The notes: a model not told the origin generated them from the sequence alone. A stretch of DNA of 64,000 nucleotides from Patiria miniata (GCF_015706575.1 NW_024037074.1:3844001-3908000), one strand, 5' to 3'; counted from the first letter of the stretch, positions 9,317 to 21,600 are shown. A program made the numbers and translations.

Positions 9317-11806
9317 CAATCATGAATATATTTTCGCCACTCAATTCGGTATTCTTTCTGATGATCACAAACACTTGATTATATTTTATTTTTTCCTCAC
9401 GTCAATTGTCAAATCATCTCCAATGTATATAATTGGTAACACGAACTACTCTCTAAATAGTTAAACGATAAATTCTTATACCATTCATATCATGGAAATG
9501 CCGCTTTGCAGTTGGCTTGCCTGTAGCGAGAATCAATGGTCATTTTTTGCCCTTTGCGAATTCAGAGAAAAGTATAAAACGTTGATTTCATTTACGTCGA
9601 ACGAGCCCATTGAATCAGGCCAGTTCGTTTCGCAAAAATTGGAGCAAATCAATAAGACAGCTAGTCGGCGACACCTGCGCGACACTTCTATGACGGTAAA
9701 TGTAGGGCGCGCAACTTGACCTAAAAACCAAAACCAAACAATCACTGCCCACCCTCCAAGAATGTTTGTTTTCTTGATTGGGCATAGCTGTAGGTAGTCT
9801 AGGGAATAGCCTTCAGCAGAAAGAGCAAGCGTCCATGAAATGCGCGCAGATTCAGCGATTAATTATGAGAGACACCATCTTTGCATATGGGGCTGAATCG
9901 GACGCAGGTTTTTGCCTTCAGGACAATTTCACCAACAGATATGATTAACAGCGCCCGTTGAGGGAGCTTTTTAGAGCAAGGGGGAAAAGAGGGGCAAGGT
10001 GGTATGTCGGCCGCCCTTCGCCGACCACCAAAGTCCGCTTGTGGTATATCTCTTGGTACAAATGATTGGTGTAAACTTGGTGACATAAAAATGTAATGTT
10101 TGTGTTGCCCGTCGGTGGCCCGTATGACGTCACAGGCACACGGTCTAGTATGGAAGCGCACATGCAAACAAATCGTGGCGCATGCACCAGGTGTCAGGGC
10201 AAGTTTTACAGCTAATTGGAAAGCCGCCGAAAGCACCACGAGCTAAGGGAAGCCCGAGCAGAAAAAAAAGAAATACATTTTTAACAGTTAATTGGAATTC
10301 CTCAGAATATGATGCCATGAAATTAAACTTTGTCAGGGGACTGTTTGGAACAAGTTGCCTGCCATTTACTTCTCACGACATTCCCTTGAATCTCATGTGG
10401 TTGTACCGTGAACTGACATGCGTCTAAAACACGTCAAGAGAGGCGAATAATACACGGTGAGGCGTAGTATGACAAATCCAAGAACTGACAGGCCTACATT
10501 GATGTTCCATCGTGCATTGCAAATGATGCAATGTGCCGCTTCGCTTGCAAGGCAAAGTCAATAATACATTCCCCATGAGGACGTCTGGTATACAGTTTTT
10601 CTGTTGACTTTGGAGGATGGATATAATTTGATATCAAACTCGCCGGTACCAATGAACTTTGATACCGTCGGGTACAACTTAAAGTGTGAAAAAGCGTGAG
10701 GGGAGACGACATTTTTCTGTTGTATTTGTTCCATCGTGCTTGACGTTTGTAGATAAGAATTATTTGAACTTCTGACTTGAACTGTCAAAGCAAACTAGAC
10801 GTAATTACGTTATGTTACGATTTAATTATTAACATCAAGGGTTTTTGTCAAAAGGAGCGGATGATTTTTTGGGGTAAATGAACACAAATACTGCCATCGA
10901 AACAGCCACCAAAATTGAAATATAAAATTGAGTTACTTCTGTCTATGATAACAATGGCATGAAAGATTACATTGAGCTGAGCTAAGCATACACCGGAATA
11001 TCTGTGTTACAAAATTCCCCCTAAAGGAAACATGTTGCCAAGTAGGCCTATAAGAAAGAGACAAAAATCATGGTTTGTTATTAACTCAAAATCTCTATAA
11101 AAAATCTTGATGATTTTAATAGCGCACGTGAAAGCACTCCAAGCCAGTTGAATTCAGATGGTGAAAGAAAAGGTTTGAACGAGCATTTTATTTTGAAGGA
11201 CTCCCGTTTTCGCAGTCGGTTATTTCCGACATGCATTAAGATAACATGCATCAGTATTCGTCGACGAGAATCGATGGACGGAATGGCGCATGTTGTTGTG
11301 ATAAGCCAACATGCGTATGGCTAGCACGAAACAAAATGCATTAGGCATCAACCCTGTCTTTCCGAAGGCTGTTCCTATTCTTCACATCTCGTCGGTGATA
11401 AGTCGATGCCTCAATTTTTATCTGACATAACACAAATTCTATTTTGGCTTACACGCCTGATTAAATTGTAGTTTAGCCATGTGTGTCTGTAGATTAGCTT
11501 ACGGCACATAACAAAACATTGTTTTCCGTGTGGGAAGATTAACAACTGTCCCTTCGCGATATTATTTCCCGGGCAAAACTAGGGGCCCAGGCCAATTTTC
11601 ATTGTTATTGTCAAAATGTGCCTGACTGAAATTTATCCATGCCTTTCATTGTAAACATTGCACAGAGAGAAATAATAAAGTTTAAATTATACCAATTTTG
11701 TGTTCGTTGCGTTCTGTATGACTGGCCTAGAGCGCGATTTTGTGCAAAAGGCCCCCACCCCCGTGTCAAAACAAGCTTGATCGGATCTCGGAAGCTGCGG
11801 GCCAAC
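9317..11806. other. Intergenic DNA, nothing recognised
   Basis: I see no gene, RNA gene or clear repeat. Short open frames in both strands are scattered and lack family features. There is one TAGGCCTA word near 11044. Confidence 0.5.
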
Positions 11807-12319
11807 CAACCTCGTCCCCAGTGCTTACTTTATTTCCAACCTCGTTTCCAATAGTTAACCCTGGATAGGAAACTTTCTTCCTGTATCCTGATTCGATACC
11901 GCAATTGGCCAGTAATGGATTTTTATCGTGTACTTGGTGTTATTATTCACAACGTGCAGTACGTGATTTCGCGATCATTCGTCCACGCCTTCTCGAAAAT
12001 ACTAATTTCCTTTCCAGTTTGTTCATAAATATGAAATGTGATACTGCATGTTGTCTCGATAAGATCGTAACAGTTTAATTTAAAAAAAAATCGTGTTTTC
12101 GTAACTCACGCCGTGCTCGTGCTGCGACTAATTGACTCTGTTTTTACCCCAGACACCGCATACAAAAACAAACGCTAATGTAAAGCATATCCAAGGCACC
12201 ACACTATTCCTCATTTGCATACGTGTGAAAAAATCTTGCACATGCAAATGATCCAATACCAGGGTGAGAGAGCAGGTAGTGATGGGCGCGTACTGTTCGA
12301 CACCCTGGGGACGAGGTTG
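11807..12319 (+). mobile_element. CAACCTCGTC MITE, copy 1 (10-bp target duplication)
   Basis: The element begins CAACCTCGTCCCCAG and ends CTGGGGACGAGGTTG. It is flanked by GCGGGCCAAC at 11797-11806 and 12320-12329. The interior contains an ATGCAAAT octamer, GACACCGCATAC and TTTCTTCCTGTATCCTG blocks shared with the other four copies. There is no coding capacity. A 9-10 bp duplication fits Mutator-like or IS4EU-like transposases; which of these is inference. Confidence 0.92.
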
Positions 12320-12339
12320 GCGGGCCAACGAATTCGTGT

Positions 12340-12610
12340 TCACCTTATTTTGACCTTTGACCCCATAGCTGTAGGTCAGATGAAGAGGTCACCATAGACA
12401 TTTTTAAAAGTTTGACCAAGGCCAACATGTTGACCTCGCTACTTTTGTCATTTGAGTTTCTTTAAAATTTGACCTAGTTTGACCTATGACCCCATAACTG
12501 TAGGTCAGACGAATAGGTCACTATGGACATTTTATTAATGTTTGACTCTACTTTTGTCCTTTTAGCTTATTTGAAATTTGACGTTATTTTTATTGGAAAT
12601 TTGACGTTGC
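12340..12610 (+). repeat. Tandem ~129-bp repeat carrying DR1 nuclear-receptor-like sites
   Basis: Two diverged units start near 12346 and 12475. Each carries TGACCT-n-TGACCC (12351-12363 and 12480-12492), then CCATARCTGTAGGTCAG, an AGGTCACYATRGACATTTT block and a GTTTGAC block. TGACCTxTGACCC is the DR1 arrangement bound by RXR/HNF4-type receptors. Further loose TTGAC words run on to about 12700. Confidence 0.7.
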
Positions 12611-12747
12611 CTTTACCCCATGATGACATTTGACCCCAGTTTGGCCATGTGACATGTTGGGGCTGGGCTACTGATACTTTTGACAAAGTTTGGTTGAAAT
12701 TGGTCAAGGTATATATCAATAGACAATGTCAAAATGTGTCACTAACT

Positions 12748-12786
12748 AACGATCTAACTATAACTAACTAACTAACTAACTAACTA
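12748..12786 (+). repeat. (AACT)n microsatellite
   Basis: A run of CTAACTAACTAACTAACTAA with minor interruptions. Confidence 0.9.
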
Positions 12787-13740
12787 GCGAACAGGCTAAT
12801 GGAGAGACATGATGATTTGTTGAGCTGCTACCCGCAGTTAAAAAGGTAGACCAAAACCTCGTTGATATTAAATGCATATTGATACCACAGGAAAACGAGA
12901 ATCATTTCCTATGTTGCGGATTTACAAAAAAGAAACCTGCCCTGTGATAGGAATGTCAAATAATTAACTTTTGAAACGCATGGTGGCAGCAGACACACCG
13001 GTCGCGGTGTTTTTTTTTTATCTGCAGCACACATCGTCAATGGATCATGATTATTCAGCTGTTCAATGTTTTGACGACATTAAACAATAATGAAAAGGAC
13101 TGATGTGTTTGCTGCCACCACGCATCTCAAAAGTCTCCCAATCAGAGTTCCAATCGAAAACTAAGTCAGATGATAAAACAGTACATTTTGTCTTCCTTTA
13201 TTCTTCTCTTTGGTTAACTTTGTTCCTTTGGTTTATGTTGTTCCTTTTGTTCGATTTATCAGTGCACACCAGTAAATAGGTCTAAACCCATCCGCCGAGC
13301 TCATGAATACAAGTCATACCCTCAAAATATTATATATTAGAGAGTTCTGAGAGCCATAGAATTAGGGAATTGAAGAGATATGGCAATGAACCTCTGGCTC
13401 GGACTTGGGGCTTCCAATTCTGAGCATTTTGAACGCAATTGGGCTCGAAAGTGGCGCTATTTGACGCATTGTGCAGGGATCGTTTTTTCAAGATGGCTAC
13501 TTTTCCGCTTTGGGTAAAAAAGGGGGCGTCTTCTTCGGGTGAGAATTTCTCGAAAAGTAAATGGTCGCCCAACAAAAAAATGAAAGATGACATGCTGATC
13601 ATCAGTTTTGTGTGCAGCTTAAATACCTGTGAGAGTTCTGAGTATATTTAAAAGAAAGTTGAAGTAAGGGCATTTAGCACTGCTGTCTATGGGAATGTTA
13701 ATACAGGAGTAATTGTCATCAATTTCTTCCAAAAGAGGGC
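12787..13740. other. Intergenic DNA, nothing recognised
   Basis: AT-rich sequence with no gene or clear repeat. The frames at 13330-13651 on both strands overlap each other and look like chance. Confidence 0.45.
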
Positions 13741-14220
13741 GTGCTATATAAACACTACTCAACGCGCGCCGACTTTTGTCCATTCGCGACGTATACAAAG
13801 TTATTGTAAAGACGGAATCTCAAGAGAAACTCTTTGCTTTAAACTGAAATCCCGTTCACTAATTTGCCATGATATTTGACTCAAGAATCTCAAATATTGA
13901 CAGGAACCATGAAAGATTGACATAAATATAATTTGAGGAAATTGCAGTGTAAGGACACTCCGTATTAAATACGATGTAGAAAATTGATGACGATGTAAAT
14001 TTTACATCGTCATCAATTTTAAACACTGCTCACCGCCGACTTCGGTCTATTCGCGATGTAAACAATGTTATTTTAAAGGCAACTTTGCATTAAAATGAAA
14101 TGACGTCTAATATTATGCCATGAAATTTGACACAGGAACCTCGAAAATTGACAGGAACAGTGAAAGAGTGACATAAATAAAAGTTCGGGAATTTGCAGGG
14201 TACGGACACCTCGTATTTAG
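13741..14220 (+). repeat. Two diverged ~240-270-bp tandem units around a perfect palindrome
   Basis: Unit 1 (about 13757-13975) and unit 2 (about 14025-14220) share AACACTRCTCA, CGCCGACTT, TTCGCGAYGTA, ATTGACAGGAAC and GTGACATAAATA-type blocks. Between them lies the palindrome at 13980-14020. The leading AGAGGGCGTGCTATATAAA resembles the terminus of the element at 15045-15567, so this may be an older relative. Confidence 0.65.
13980..14020. repeat. Perfect 41-bp palindrome
   Basis: Twenty-base arms, AAAATTGATGACGATGTAAA and its exact complement, flank a single T at 14000. Confidence 0.97.
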
Positions 14221-14302
14221 GGTGCGTTCGTTTAGCTCACCCGGGTCGACACGGGTAAAGGCAGAAGATTCAGCCACGACAGCCGGGCTAATCGAACGCT
14301 AA
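14221..14302. repeat. Small inverted repeat with GTGCGTTCG ends
   Basis: GTGCGTTCGTTTAGCTCACC at the left pairs approximately with GGGCTAATCGAACGC at the right. The same GCGTTCGATT motif bounds the nested element at 56912-57778. Confidence 0.55.
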
Positions 14303-15044
14303 ACCGCGGGTGCACGATCCTCACGTGACGCCCTTAGCTGTGGCCGTAGCCACTGACAAAACGCCCGTTTCGGATTAGGTCTTAGTTTGAGATGTACTGC
14401 TCTTTGCAAAACTTAAAAAGAAGTTTTGCAACTGAATTGCAAAACTCAAAAAACGTTTGGCTGATATTAAATCCTCGAAGTTGCGATGAACTCAATAAAT
14501 GATTACCTTGTAGACTTCAAATAAAGCCTGCTTTTAAGTCCACTTGAGATTTCCCCTCTCCGGCCGCCATTATAATACACAAATTCACAAGTGTGGTTAA
14601 GCAAGTCGGATTCGAATTTCATAGCAGAAAAGTTTTCAGGGAAGAAAGGTCCGAAATTTTGCACAAAATGAATAGTGCTTGTTTCCACTCAAGCACGACG
14701 ATAAAACTATACTCCCATATATAGGAAAGCACACGAAAGTGCGAGGTGTATCCAAAGACCGTTGTGTACAAAAAACTCCCCCCCCCCAAAAAAAGAAATA
14801 AAAACCCAAACAGCCGCGCCTTGAAGGCGGGACCACCATTTCAAAAGGGTTACAGATTGGAAGTATGTGTAATTATCACTTAGGTCTATGGGAGTCGATT
14901 TACAGATCTAAAACCCAAGGGGTGCAGACCAGCACATCGACTCCCATAGACCCCATAGCAAAGTATTCGAAGGTACACAAATTGTGATTTGGCTCGCGTA
15001 GGCCATTTTTAGCAAATTTACTGGTCTGCAGCTCTAGTAGCCTT
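14303..15044. other. Intergenic DNA with one hairpin
   Basis: GGTCTATGGGAGTCGAT near 14883 and its inverse near 14936 form a hairpin. Around 14968-15020 there is a fragment of the repeat at 3855-4185. A poly-C tract lies near 14778. No gene is seen. Confidence 0.55.
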
Positions 15045-15567
15045 GCACCAATGCCTTCTTTAATTTTCTTTCAATAGAGGGCGCACCACATAAATAGGGG
15101 TCTCGATCCCCACCACCAAACTTGTTTTCGTGGACAACAACTCAAGGAATACATGATATATTAAGTTGAATCTTCGTCCACTCATTTGTTATTATGTTCA
15201 ACATTACGAGATACAATTGCATAAGAAACTGTTAAACAATGAAGCTGTTATGACCGTAACAATGCAGTGTTTTAAGCGCGACAAATACAATCCGAATGGA
15301 AGTCAACGTGGATGTTTCGCGTTTAAAGCACTACATTGTTGCGATCATATTATTGTTATTGTTCAACGGTTTCTCTAGATATTCAATCTACTCATGTTAC
15401 ACATCGTGGAAAATAAGTGCACGAAATTTCAATTAAATACATGTTGTATTTCGTGAGTAGTTGATCGAAAACGGGCTTATTCTTTTTGTTCATTTATAGT
15501 GCAGCATCCGTGTTGATGCGTATTTATGTGGCGCGCCCTCTATTGAACGAAACTTAAAGTAGGTGCG
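15045..15567. mobile_element. TIR element with TCAATAGAGGGCGC termini
   Basis: Left end 15045-15096 and right end 15521-15567 are inverted repeats of nearly 50 bp that include TTCAATAGAGGGCGC and CCACATAAATA. The interior has an ACAACTCAAGGAATACA block that is repeated at 56023. It is non-coding. A second, one-ended copy begins near 55727. Confidence 0.8.
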
Positions 15568-16000
15568 CACGTTTGTCTCGGTGCGAGACCACAAGTTTTA
15601 TTGAGCGCGCCCTTTCAGGAAAGGCACTTTCAGTTGTTGTTCGACGGTTTCGCACGAAATTGAATCTCCTTTATGTAACACATCAAGACCGATCACAGGT
15701 CGAACTTACAAATTCATAAAGTGGGCCTGGTGGGCTCGGGTATTGCCAAAACAACGAGTGTGTTATTTTTTCATGAACGTTGACTTTCGTTTTTCTTTGT
15801 TTTCATTCGGTGTGTATTGTCCACGTTAAAAATACATTTTTTTTTTTGTCTGACGGTTCCCATAAAATTAAATCTCATAATGTTACACAGTCATCATAAC
15901 AAATCACTGGACGAATTTTCAATGTTGAAATACAGAACAAACTCGCTGATGGGCAACATTTCAAGAAATACTAGATGTATTTAATTAAAATTTCAAACCC
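15568..16000 (+). repeat. Diverged tandem copies of the interior of the preceding element
   Basis: TTGTTCGACGGTTTC at 15637 and TTGTCTGACGGTTCCC at 15846 each precede an AATCT-n-ATGTTACACA-like block, matching 15358-15400 within the TIR element. Spacing is roughly 280 and 210 bp. Confidence 0.6.
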
Positions 16001-16190
16001 CAAGTTGGAGATCTAGAATTGTGAGCATTTAAAAAAATGGAAGTACGTGTAACAATAACTTATTACGAGAACCCGCATATTTGGTAAATGGGAAGCTTTT
16101 GTGCATACATTTTAGTTCACGGACTTACTTCCATGTACTGATACAACATATCGCCAAAGCTAAAAACATTACCCTAGCACACTGACTTTT

Positions 16191-16568
16191 GATGCAGGCA
16201 GCTAACTGTAAACATGGAAGATTCTCCCCAAAGAATCATCGCAGTTTTGCTCATGAATATGGAAATTCGCATGAGCAGCAGAACCAAAAAAAGGATCAAA
16301 ACAGCCATGAAAAATGTAATCCTTTTAGCATACGAGACCTTAAAGAAGTCGTTGCATCTGTTGAAGTTGTAACTTGAACTAGATGCAGGCAGCTAGCTGT
16401 AAACATGGAAGATTCTCCCCAAAGAATCATCGCAGTTTTGCTCATGAATATGGAAATTCGCACGAGCAGCAGAACCCCAAAAGCATCAAAACACCCATGA
16501 AAATGTGATCCTTTTAGCCTACGAGACCTAAAAGAAGTCGTTGAATCTGTTGAAGTTGTAACTTGAAC
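16191..16568 (+). repeat. Tandem duplication, 191-bp unit
   Basis: GATGCAGGCAGCTAACTG at 16191 recurs as GATGCAGGCAGCTAGCTG at 16382. The following sequence is nearly identical through GTTGAAGTTGTAACTTGAAC. Differences are a few substitutions and single-base indels, so this is a fairly young duplication. No conserved protein is read through both units. Confidence 0.9.
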
Positions 16569-18604
16569 AGATTTAGTTGTTATGCACCCTACTTGAGGTG
16601 TTGAGCAACTTTGTTGCATCGAAAGAAAAGAAAGAAAGAAGAAATTAAACTAAACATCATTACCGTCGATCTCTCTAGGTTTTTTTGTTCAGGCCTCCAA
16701 GCTACACTTACATTTCTGTGGATGCACCCTTTGATCAATTGCGAGATCGAATAAAAATAACAAACAGTTCAAAAAAAAACTTCAGACAGATTAAGGAACG
16801 CAGCGGACCAAAATGTATCGGCGCTCCTCTCGCATAGCCAAATGAACATAGCGCAGTTGATAGGGACATGATTAATGACGTGTAAAGATGATCCGATAGT
16901 AATAAGAGTTCGTGCTGCCAAGTGACAGCCAATAATGTATTGTTTTAATTTGGTCCGTGTTTAGAATTTGGTTAGTGTCCGGTGAAATCCAGAGGATGTC
17001 GACGCGTGCTCGTTTCATGTCATGCCATGTTCCGCTTATTTTTTTTTATATGTGTGCTTTTGAATGTTCAAGCGTGAAAAAGTCAACATAATTAGCTGTA
17101 CGCGGGAGTCTCGACACGCGCCTTATTTCCCATTTGGTGCAAGAGAGTCTACATTAAATACAAATACGCACGTTTGGTTTGACGGTGCGATGGTTGCCCG
17201 GATTAAATGTGCATTTATTGCGGAACCCCGTTTGTTTGTCTGTTGATTGAGTTATACCTGGTGCGTCAGTCACTTTACAGGCGTCGTTCAAGTGGCGTTT
17301 ACCAAGTGGCGTTTACCGAACTCCGCAAATATTTTCGAACTCGCTTCGTTTGTGGAAGCTATCGCAACCGGGACGTCTATTTACTGGTCGAACATTTGTT
17401 TAAGCTTCCAATTATAGCAAAATCAAGATCAGGCCTGACGACATTGACTTGAAGGTGCGCTAAATCGATGTTGATGGACGAATTTGAATTTTAGAAACGG
17501 TGAATTCGAATGATTAAACGCTTTAAAATAGCCGGGAAAACGTATGAAAAAAAAAACAGTTACTCTTCAAACAAGAGGACTAATATGACACGAATGAAGA
17601 AGTTGGAGGGCCTGATGTTTTGACCCTTGCAGGTGCATCTTTCTGAAGAAAGATCCAGCATTGTCTTCAAAATTAATGTTTTTAATGATTGACCCGATTG
17701 GCGTAGGCCTCTATTTTCAACTTTCGTCTTGACTCGAAAGCATTGTTTCAGTGGTAGGGATTGTAAGTCAGCTTCTCTCTCCCCCCCCCCCCCCAAAGAA
17801 ACAAAATCCCACATTCTTGCCAATTCCAATTTCTTTCCGCGACAGGAAAGCAGTCCCTTTGCGGCCCGATAAACTTCCGATATTTCATCAAATATCAGCC
17901 GCTGGTGCGCTTCTTATACCGTGGACGGTCACACAACACCCGCAAACGCAAGATTATGGTGGGCACAAAAAGAATCACTTGACGGGCTTTCAATTTCATC
18001 TCGTCGAGTTTAGAGAGGGAAATGTCACTCGAAGTCGTCAGAATTTGACTGACGACGTCTTCAGCAACATTAACGACGGTTCCATGAATCGTAGGAGAGT
18101 GTAACTCCGGGCAAAGTCCCACATTTTAATCCTCGATATTTCACTAATGTCGTTAGGCCGAGCAGAAATCCATGTATAATGGACCAGAGGGATTGACTGA
18201 GTGCAATCAATCGAAATTTTACCCGGCATTAATTCTCAATCCAGGATGGATATATCTGGTGGGGGATCTCGATTTTGTCCAGGTAAATTCCCAGGGTGCT
18301 CTACGTATACAGCGAATCCGAATTTAGCCTGGCAAATATTACCCGACTTTAAAACGAACTTCCACAGACGCATTGTATAGAATGACCATTCACAAGGGGT
18401 ATTTTGTTCCCCACTCAGACCATGGTGTATTTATTTTACTACACCTCATAAGTATTTAGCAGCCTCATTGTCTTTTTAGTAGCCTCACTGCCTTGTCCAT
18501 AACGCGGCCTTCGTTTACTCAGCACAATTCAAGTTCTTCGTTACAAGTACATGAACTAGCCTAGTGCCAACACTCTTTAATGTGTCTTTACTGCAGTAGT
18601 ACCA
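16569..18604. other. Intergenic DNA, nothing recognised
   Basis: AT-rich with an A-rich GAAAGAAAAGAAAGAAAG run at 16621 and a poly-C tract at 17779-17794. No gene is seen on either strand. Confidence 0.45.
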
Positions 18605-19080
18605 GATTACAACAAGAGACTGGTTCCGTAAAGATTACATGCCATAGACTACATGTCTAGGAGGCGGGTTCCAGAGGGAATTTTTGGTGAAACCAGAAAA
18701 ACTACCGCACGGCAGCGAGCTGGAAACTCAACGGGATGACGTCACCTGGGCGCGTATCATTTATACTTCCCGGACGCGCGTCGGAATCGGCCAATGACGC
18801 GCTCCAATTTGATCATGAATATTTATGAGGTTAATAGTTATTCCTACACCTCATAAATATTCATGATCAAATTGGAGCGCGTCGTTGGCCGATTCCACCG
18901 CGCGTCTGGGAAGTAAAAATGATACGCGCCCAGGCGACGTCATCCCGGTGAGTATCCAGCTCACTGCCGTGCGGTAGTTTTTTTTCTGGTAGCACCAAAA
19001 AAATCCCTCTGGAACCCGCCTCGTAGAACATGTAGTCTGTGGTGTGAAATCTTAACGGAACCAGTCTCTTGTTGTAGTCC
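18605..19080. mobile_element. Foldback element, ~225-bp inverted arms
   Basis: Left arm 18605-18830 and right arm 18849-19080 are near-perfect inverted repeats around an 18-bp AT spacer. The outer ends read GATTACAACAAGAGACTGG and its complement; the inner ends are ATTGATCATGAATATTTATG-like sequence next to the spacer. The arms are GC-rich and contain GATGACGTCA and GCGCGTATCAT. There is no coding capacity. Confidence 0.9.
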
Positions 19081-21519
19081 TTGTAACTACCTCAGTTGTC
19101 AAAAACAATTTGTTTTATTTTTAAACCCCTTGTATTTTAATGTAGTGGTCCTTTCCCTCAAAGTAAAACCTTGTATCCCTTACATAATAGTTGATCAGGC
19201 CATGAGTCTTTTGCACTGTCTTCTCTTATGTAATATGTAAGGTCTTTTGTTAAAAAATTACTCAGTCTGGTCCCTTTTTTGAGTTTTGGGAGCTATTGTA
19301 CAGTTAGGTAAGAGTTAGGTAAGAGTTGGGAGTCCGGTAGAAAGTTTTTCTCACTCCCCCTTGGTTAACTGTCACCCCAGATGTACTGAACAATAAACCA
19401 GAATTGACGATGAATCTGTGCATGTCTGTGTCCCTTCTTTTGTTAGTTAGGTTATAGCATGTATGCTAGAAAACTCAACCTCTTGTTATTCAAAGTTAAA
19501 ATCGGCTTTTTACAGTTAAGTGTGGAAAGTGAAAGTGATATGTGTAGAGTTCGTGTGTTAGTTTGAAATAGAACACCGCATGCTATACCATTGAGAAAAG
19601 GTTGAAGATTTTGGAGCTCCTCCGACTAAAACTTTGTTGGCCATTGACAAACGTAGGGCAATTTTGCCTACTGTTAGACACAAAACCAGGTGTCTAAAAC
19701 TGACAGCTATATATAAGATCCTGCCTTAGTCATTCAGGACTAAGAAACTGCCCAAACAGAAGTTTGCTTCATGTTGTCAAGTCACAGGCTCGCGAAGGAG
19801 AACTCAACCAGTACACAAGCGCTTTATCGAGAAGAAGCTCGTAAGTTGTTTTTTGTATATCTAAATTCACTGCATTTTGGTTGAATTACATCGTGAAGTA
19901 TTTCGTTACATGTCTGTGAAAATGGTACTTGTTAGTATGTTGAAATCGACTTTAAGATTGCATGTCAAAGTGTGACTTGTTCAATTTGAAGGACTTAAAG
20001 TCAAAGTAAGATGTGGTTGAGTGTATATTATTCAGTGACATACCTTGCTTTCCCATATATTTTGAATTAAGGAAACTATACTTGGAAGGTTTTGGTTATT
20101 TCTTTAAAACTTATAGATGGCCAAGTGGTAATCCTAACCCTACGGTCACCTGTTACTACCTGGGTGAACTCCGCTAGCTACCCCGGCCCAGACACGAGAG
20201 AGCGTTGGCACCAGACTATTTCATTGACTGGCGAAAGTACACCGATAAAGTCTTAAAGTTGTAGTTCACCCCTGTATGAAACTTAATTGACCAAGGGGCA
20301 CACGTTAACCGTAATTTTCAGTCGTTGTTAACCCATTTTATGTCCCATTAGAGCTATTTTATAGCAAGCATGTTTAGAAAGTGGCATGGAGCACGTTCAT
20401 TTCACGCGTTTTGCAAAGTCTACAACAATCTCTGCGAGAAAAAAAAATGGGTCATTTTCCTCATGGTGCGCATATCATGATGCGGTGATTTGTTTAGCCA
20501 ATCCGCCTGTTCTCACTCAATTTCTTCGGCGTGTTGTTCCCCGAACCACGCTCATTACCAAACTCCATTAGCGTGACGCACACGTACTAGTTCCCTCGAC
20601 TGACCTATTTTCGCTGGTGCCATTTCACCGTACTTTGTATTCTACATCAATCGTCCGTTTTTAACCCCCTTTTTAAAAGGCAGTAATTGACTTTTCATGT
20701 GCCGCTCGTTTTTGGTTGATGTTTGATGATCCCCGGAAATTGTGGCTGCAATGACTTCCCGCCATTGCTGAGAATTCCCTATAAGTGTGAACACGAACGT
20801 GTCCTGGAGGCAGGGAGCTTTAGGTTAATGGCTTGATGACGAACGCTTTCTGTTTGTCCCGGTGTCACATGAAGTATGGACTCTTTTAAAATATGTCCTT
20901 TCCACTTCATAATGGACTTTGAGCTTTACACTTGACTTGTTACTTTTGTCATTCTGACCACTAAGGAATGCGCAATTAACCAAATGAGCCCGGAGTCATT
21001 TCACAGAGTCCAAATGTCACACAACACCGGTCTGTTTTTGTGGAGAATTCGGTTGAAATACCGCTGGACGGGGCTAGATATACGACTTGTGGACTGGTTT
21101 CCAAGGTGTCATTAAAGCACAGAAAGAAACCACCAAGTTTCTTGTATTCTTGAATTATCATTCAATCACAAGTGGAGCCATGCAGACGATATTTAAATCG
21201 ATGCTCTTTATTCATTTCCTTCCTGACCCTCTAAGGTTTTCGTTAAAAATTAAAAGAAAGGAAAAGGAGACCTTCTCCCGTTTTTTTTACATTCATAAAG
21301 ACCGGCAAGCAATTTTTTTTCCTGCAACCAAGAATAGTCACGACCCAATAATGCGCATGCGTCAGTTGGTAACGGAATGGTTCTCGGACTTAAAAATCAT
21401 CCAGAGTCATGACTGAGAAGAAAAAGGTGAAATTTATTTTATCGATCAGTAGGACTTGATTAAAACAGTTTGGGAAAGAAAATTTTATTTTTGAAAAAAA
21501 AAAGAAATGTACAATTTCG
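19081..21519. other. Intergenic DNA with a weak transcription-unit signal
   Basis: An AATAAA lies at 19391. A TATATATAAG box is at 19708-19717, an initiator-like TCATTC at 19730 and a strong donor CTC|GTAAGT near 19848. These could mark the 3' end of one transcript and the first exon of another, but no protein can be assigned. Nothing else is recognised. Confidence 0.3.
19708..19717 (+). promoter_or_regulatory. Candidate TATA box
   Basis: TATATATAAG is followed about 24 bp downstream by an initiator-like TCATTC, then by an exon-like GC-richer stretch ending at a GTAAGT donor. No coding exon can be tied to it. Confidence 0.25.
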
Positions 21520-21600
21520 GGGTTTTGAACCCGCAACCTGCTGCACTTGGACCACCTATTAGCGTAGCACCCCACAAGTGAAGCCACGCTATCTGCCGAG
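21520..21600 (-). repeat. tRNA-like (SINE-type) fragment
   Basis: Read on the minus strand, GCAGGTTGCGGGTTCAAAAC resembles the T arm and B box (GGTTCRAANCC) of a tRNA. It is preceded by GGCAGATAGCGTGGC-like sequence where an A box would be. The cloverleaf is not convincing, so it is called a tRNA-derived remnant, not a tRNA gene. Confidence 0.35.

Noticed and set aside
19145..19850. LTR of a retrotransposon
   Set aside because: AATAAA precedes the TATA box instead of following it, and there is no TG...CA boundary or second LTR.
21520..21600. tRNA gene on the minus strand
   Set aside because: Only the T-arm/B-box part is convincing; I could not build an acceptor stem and anticodon arm.
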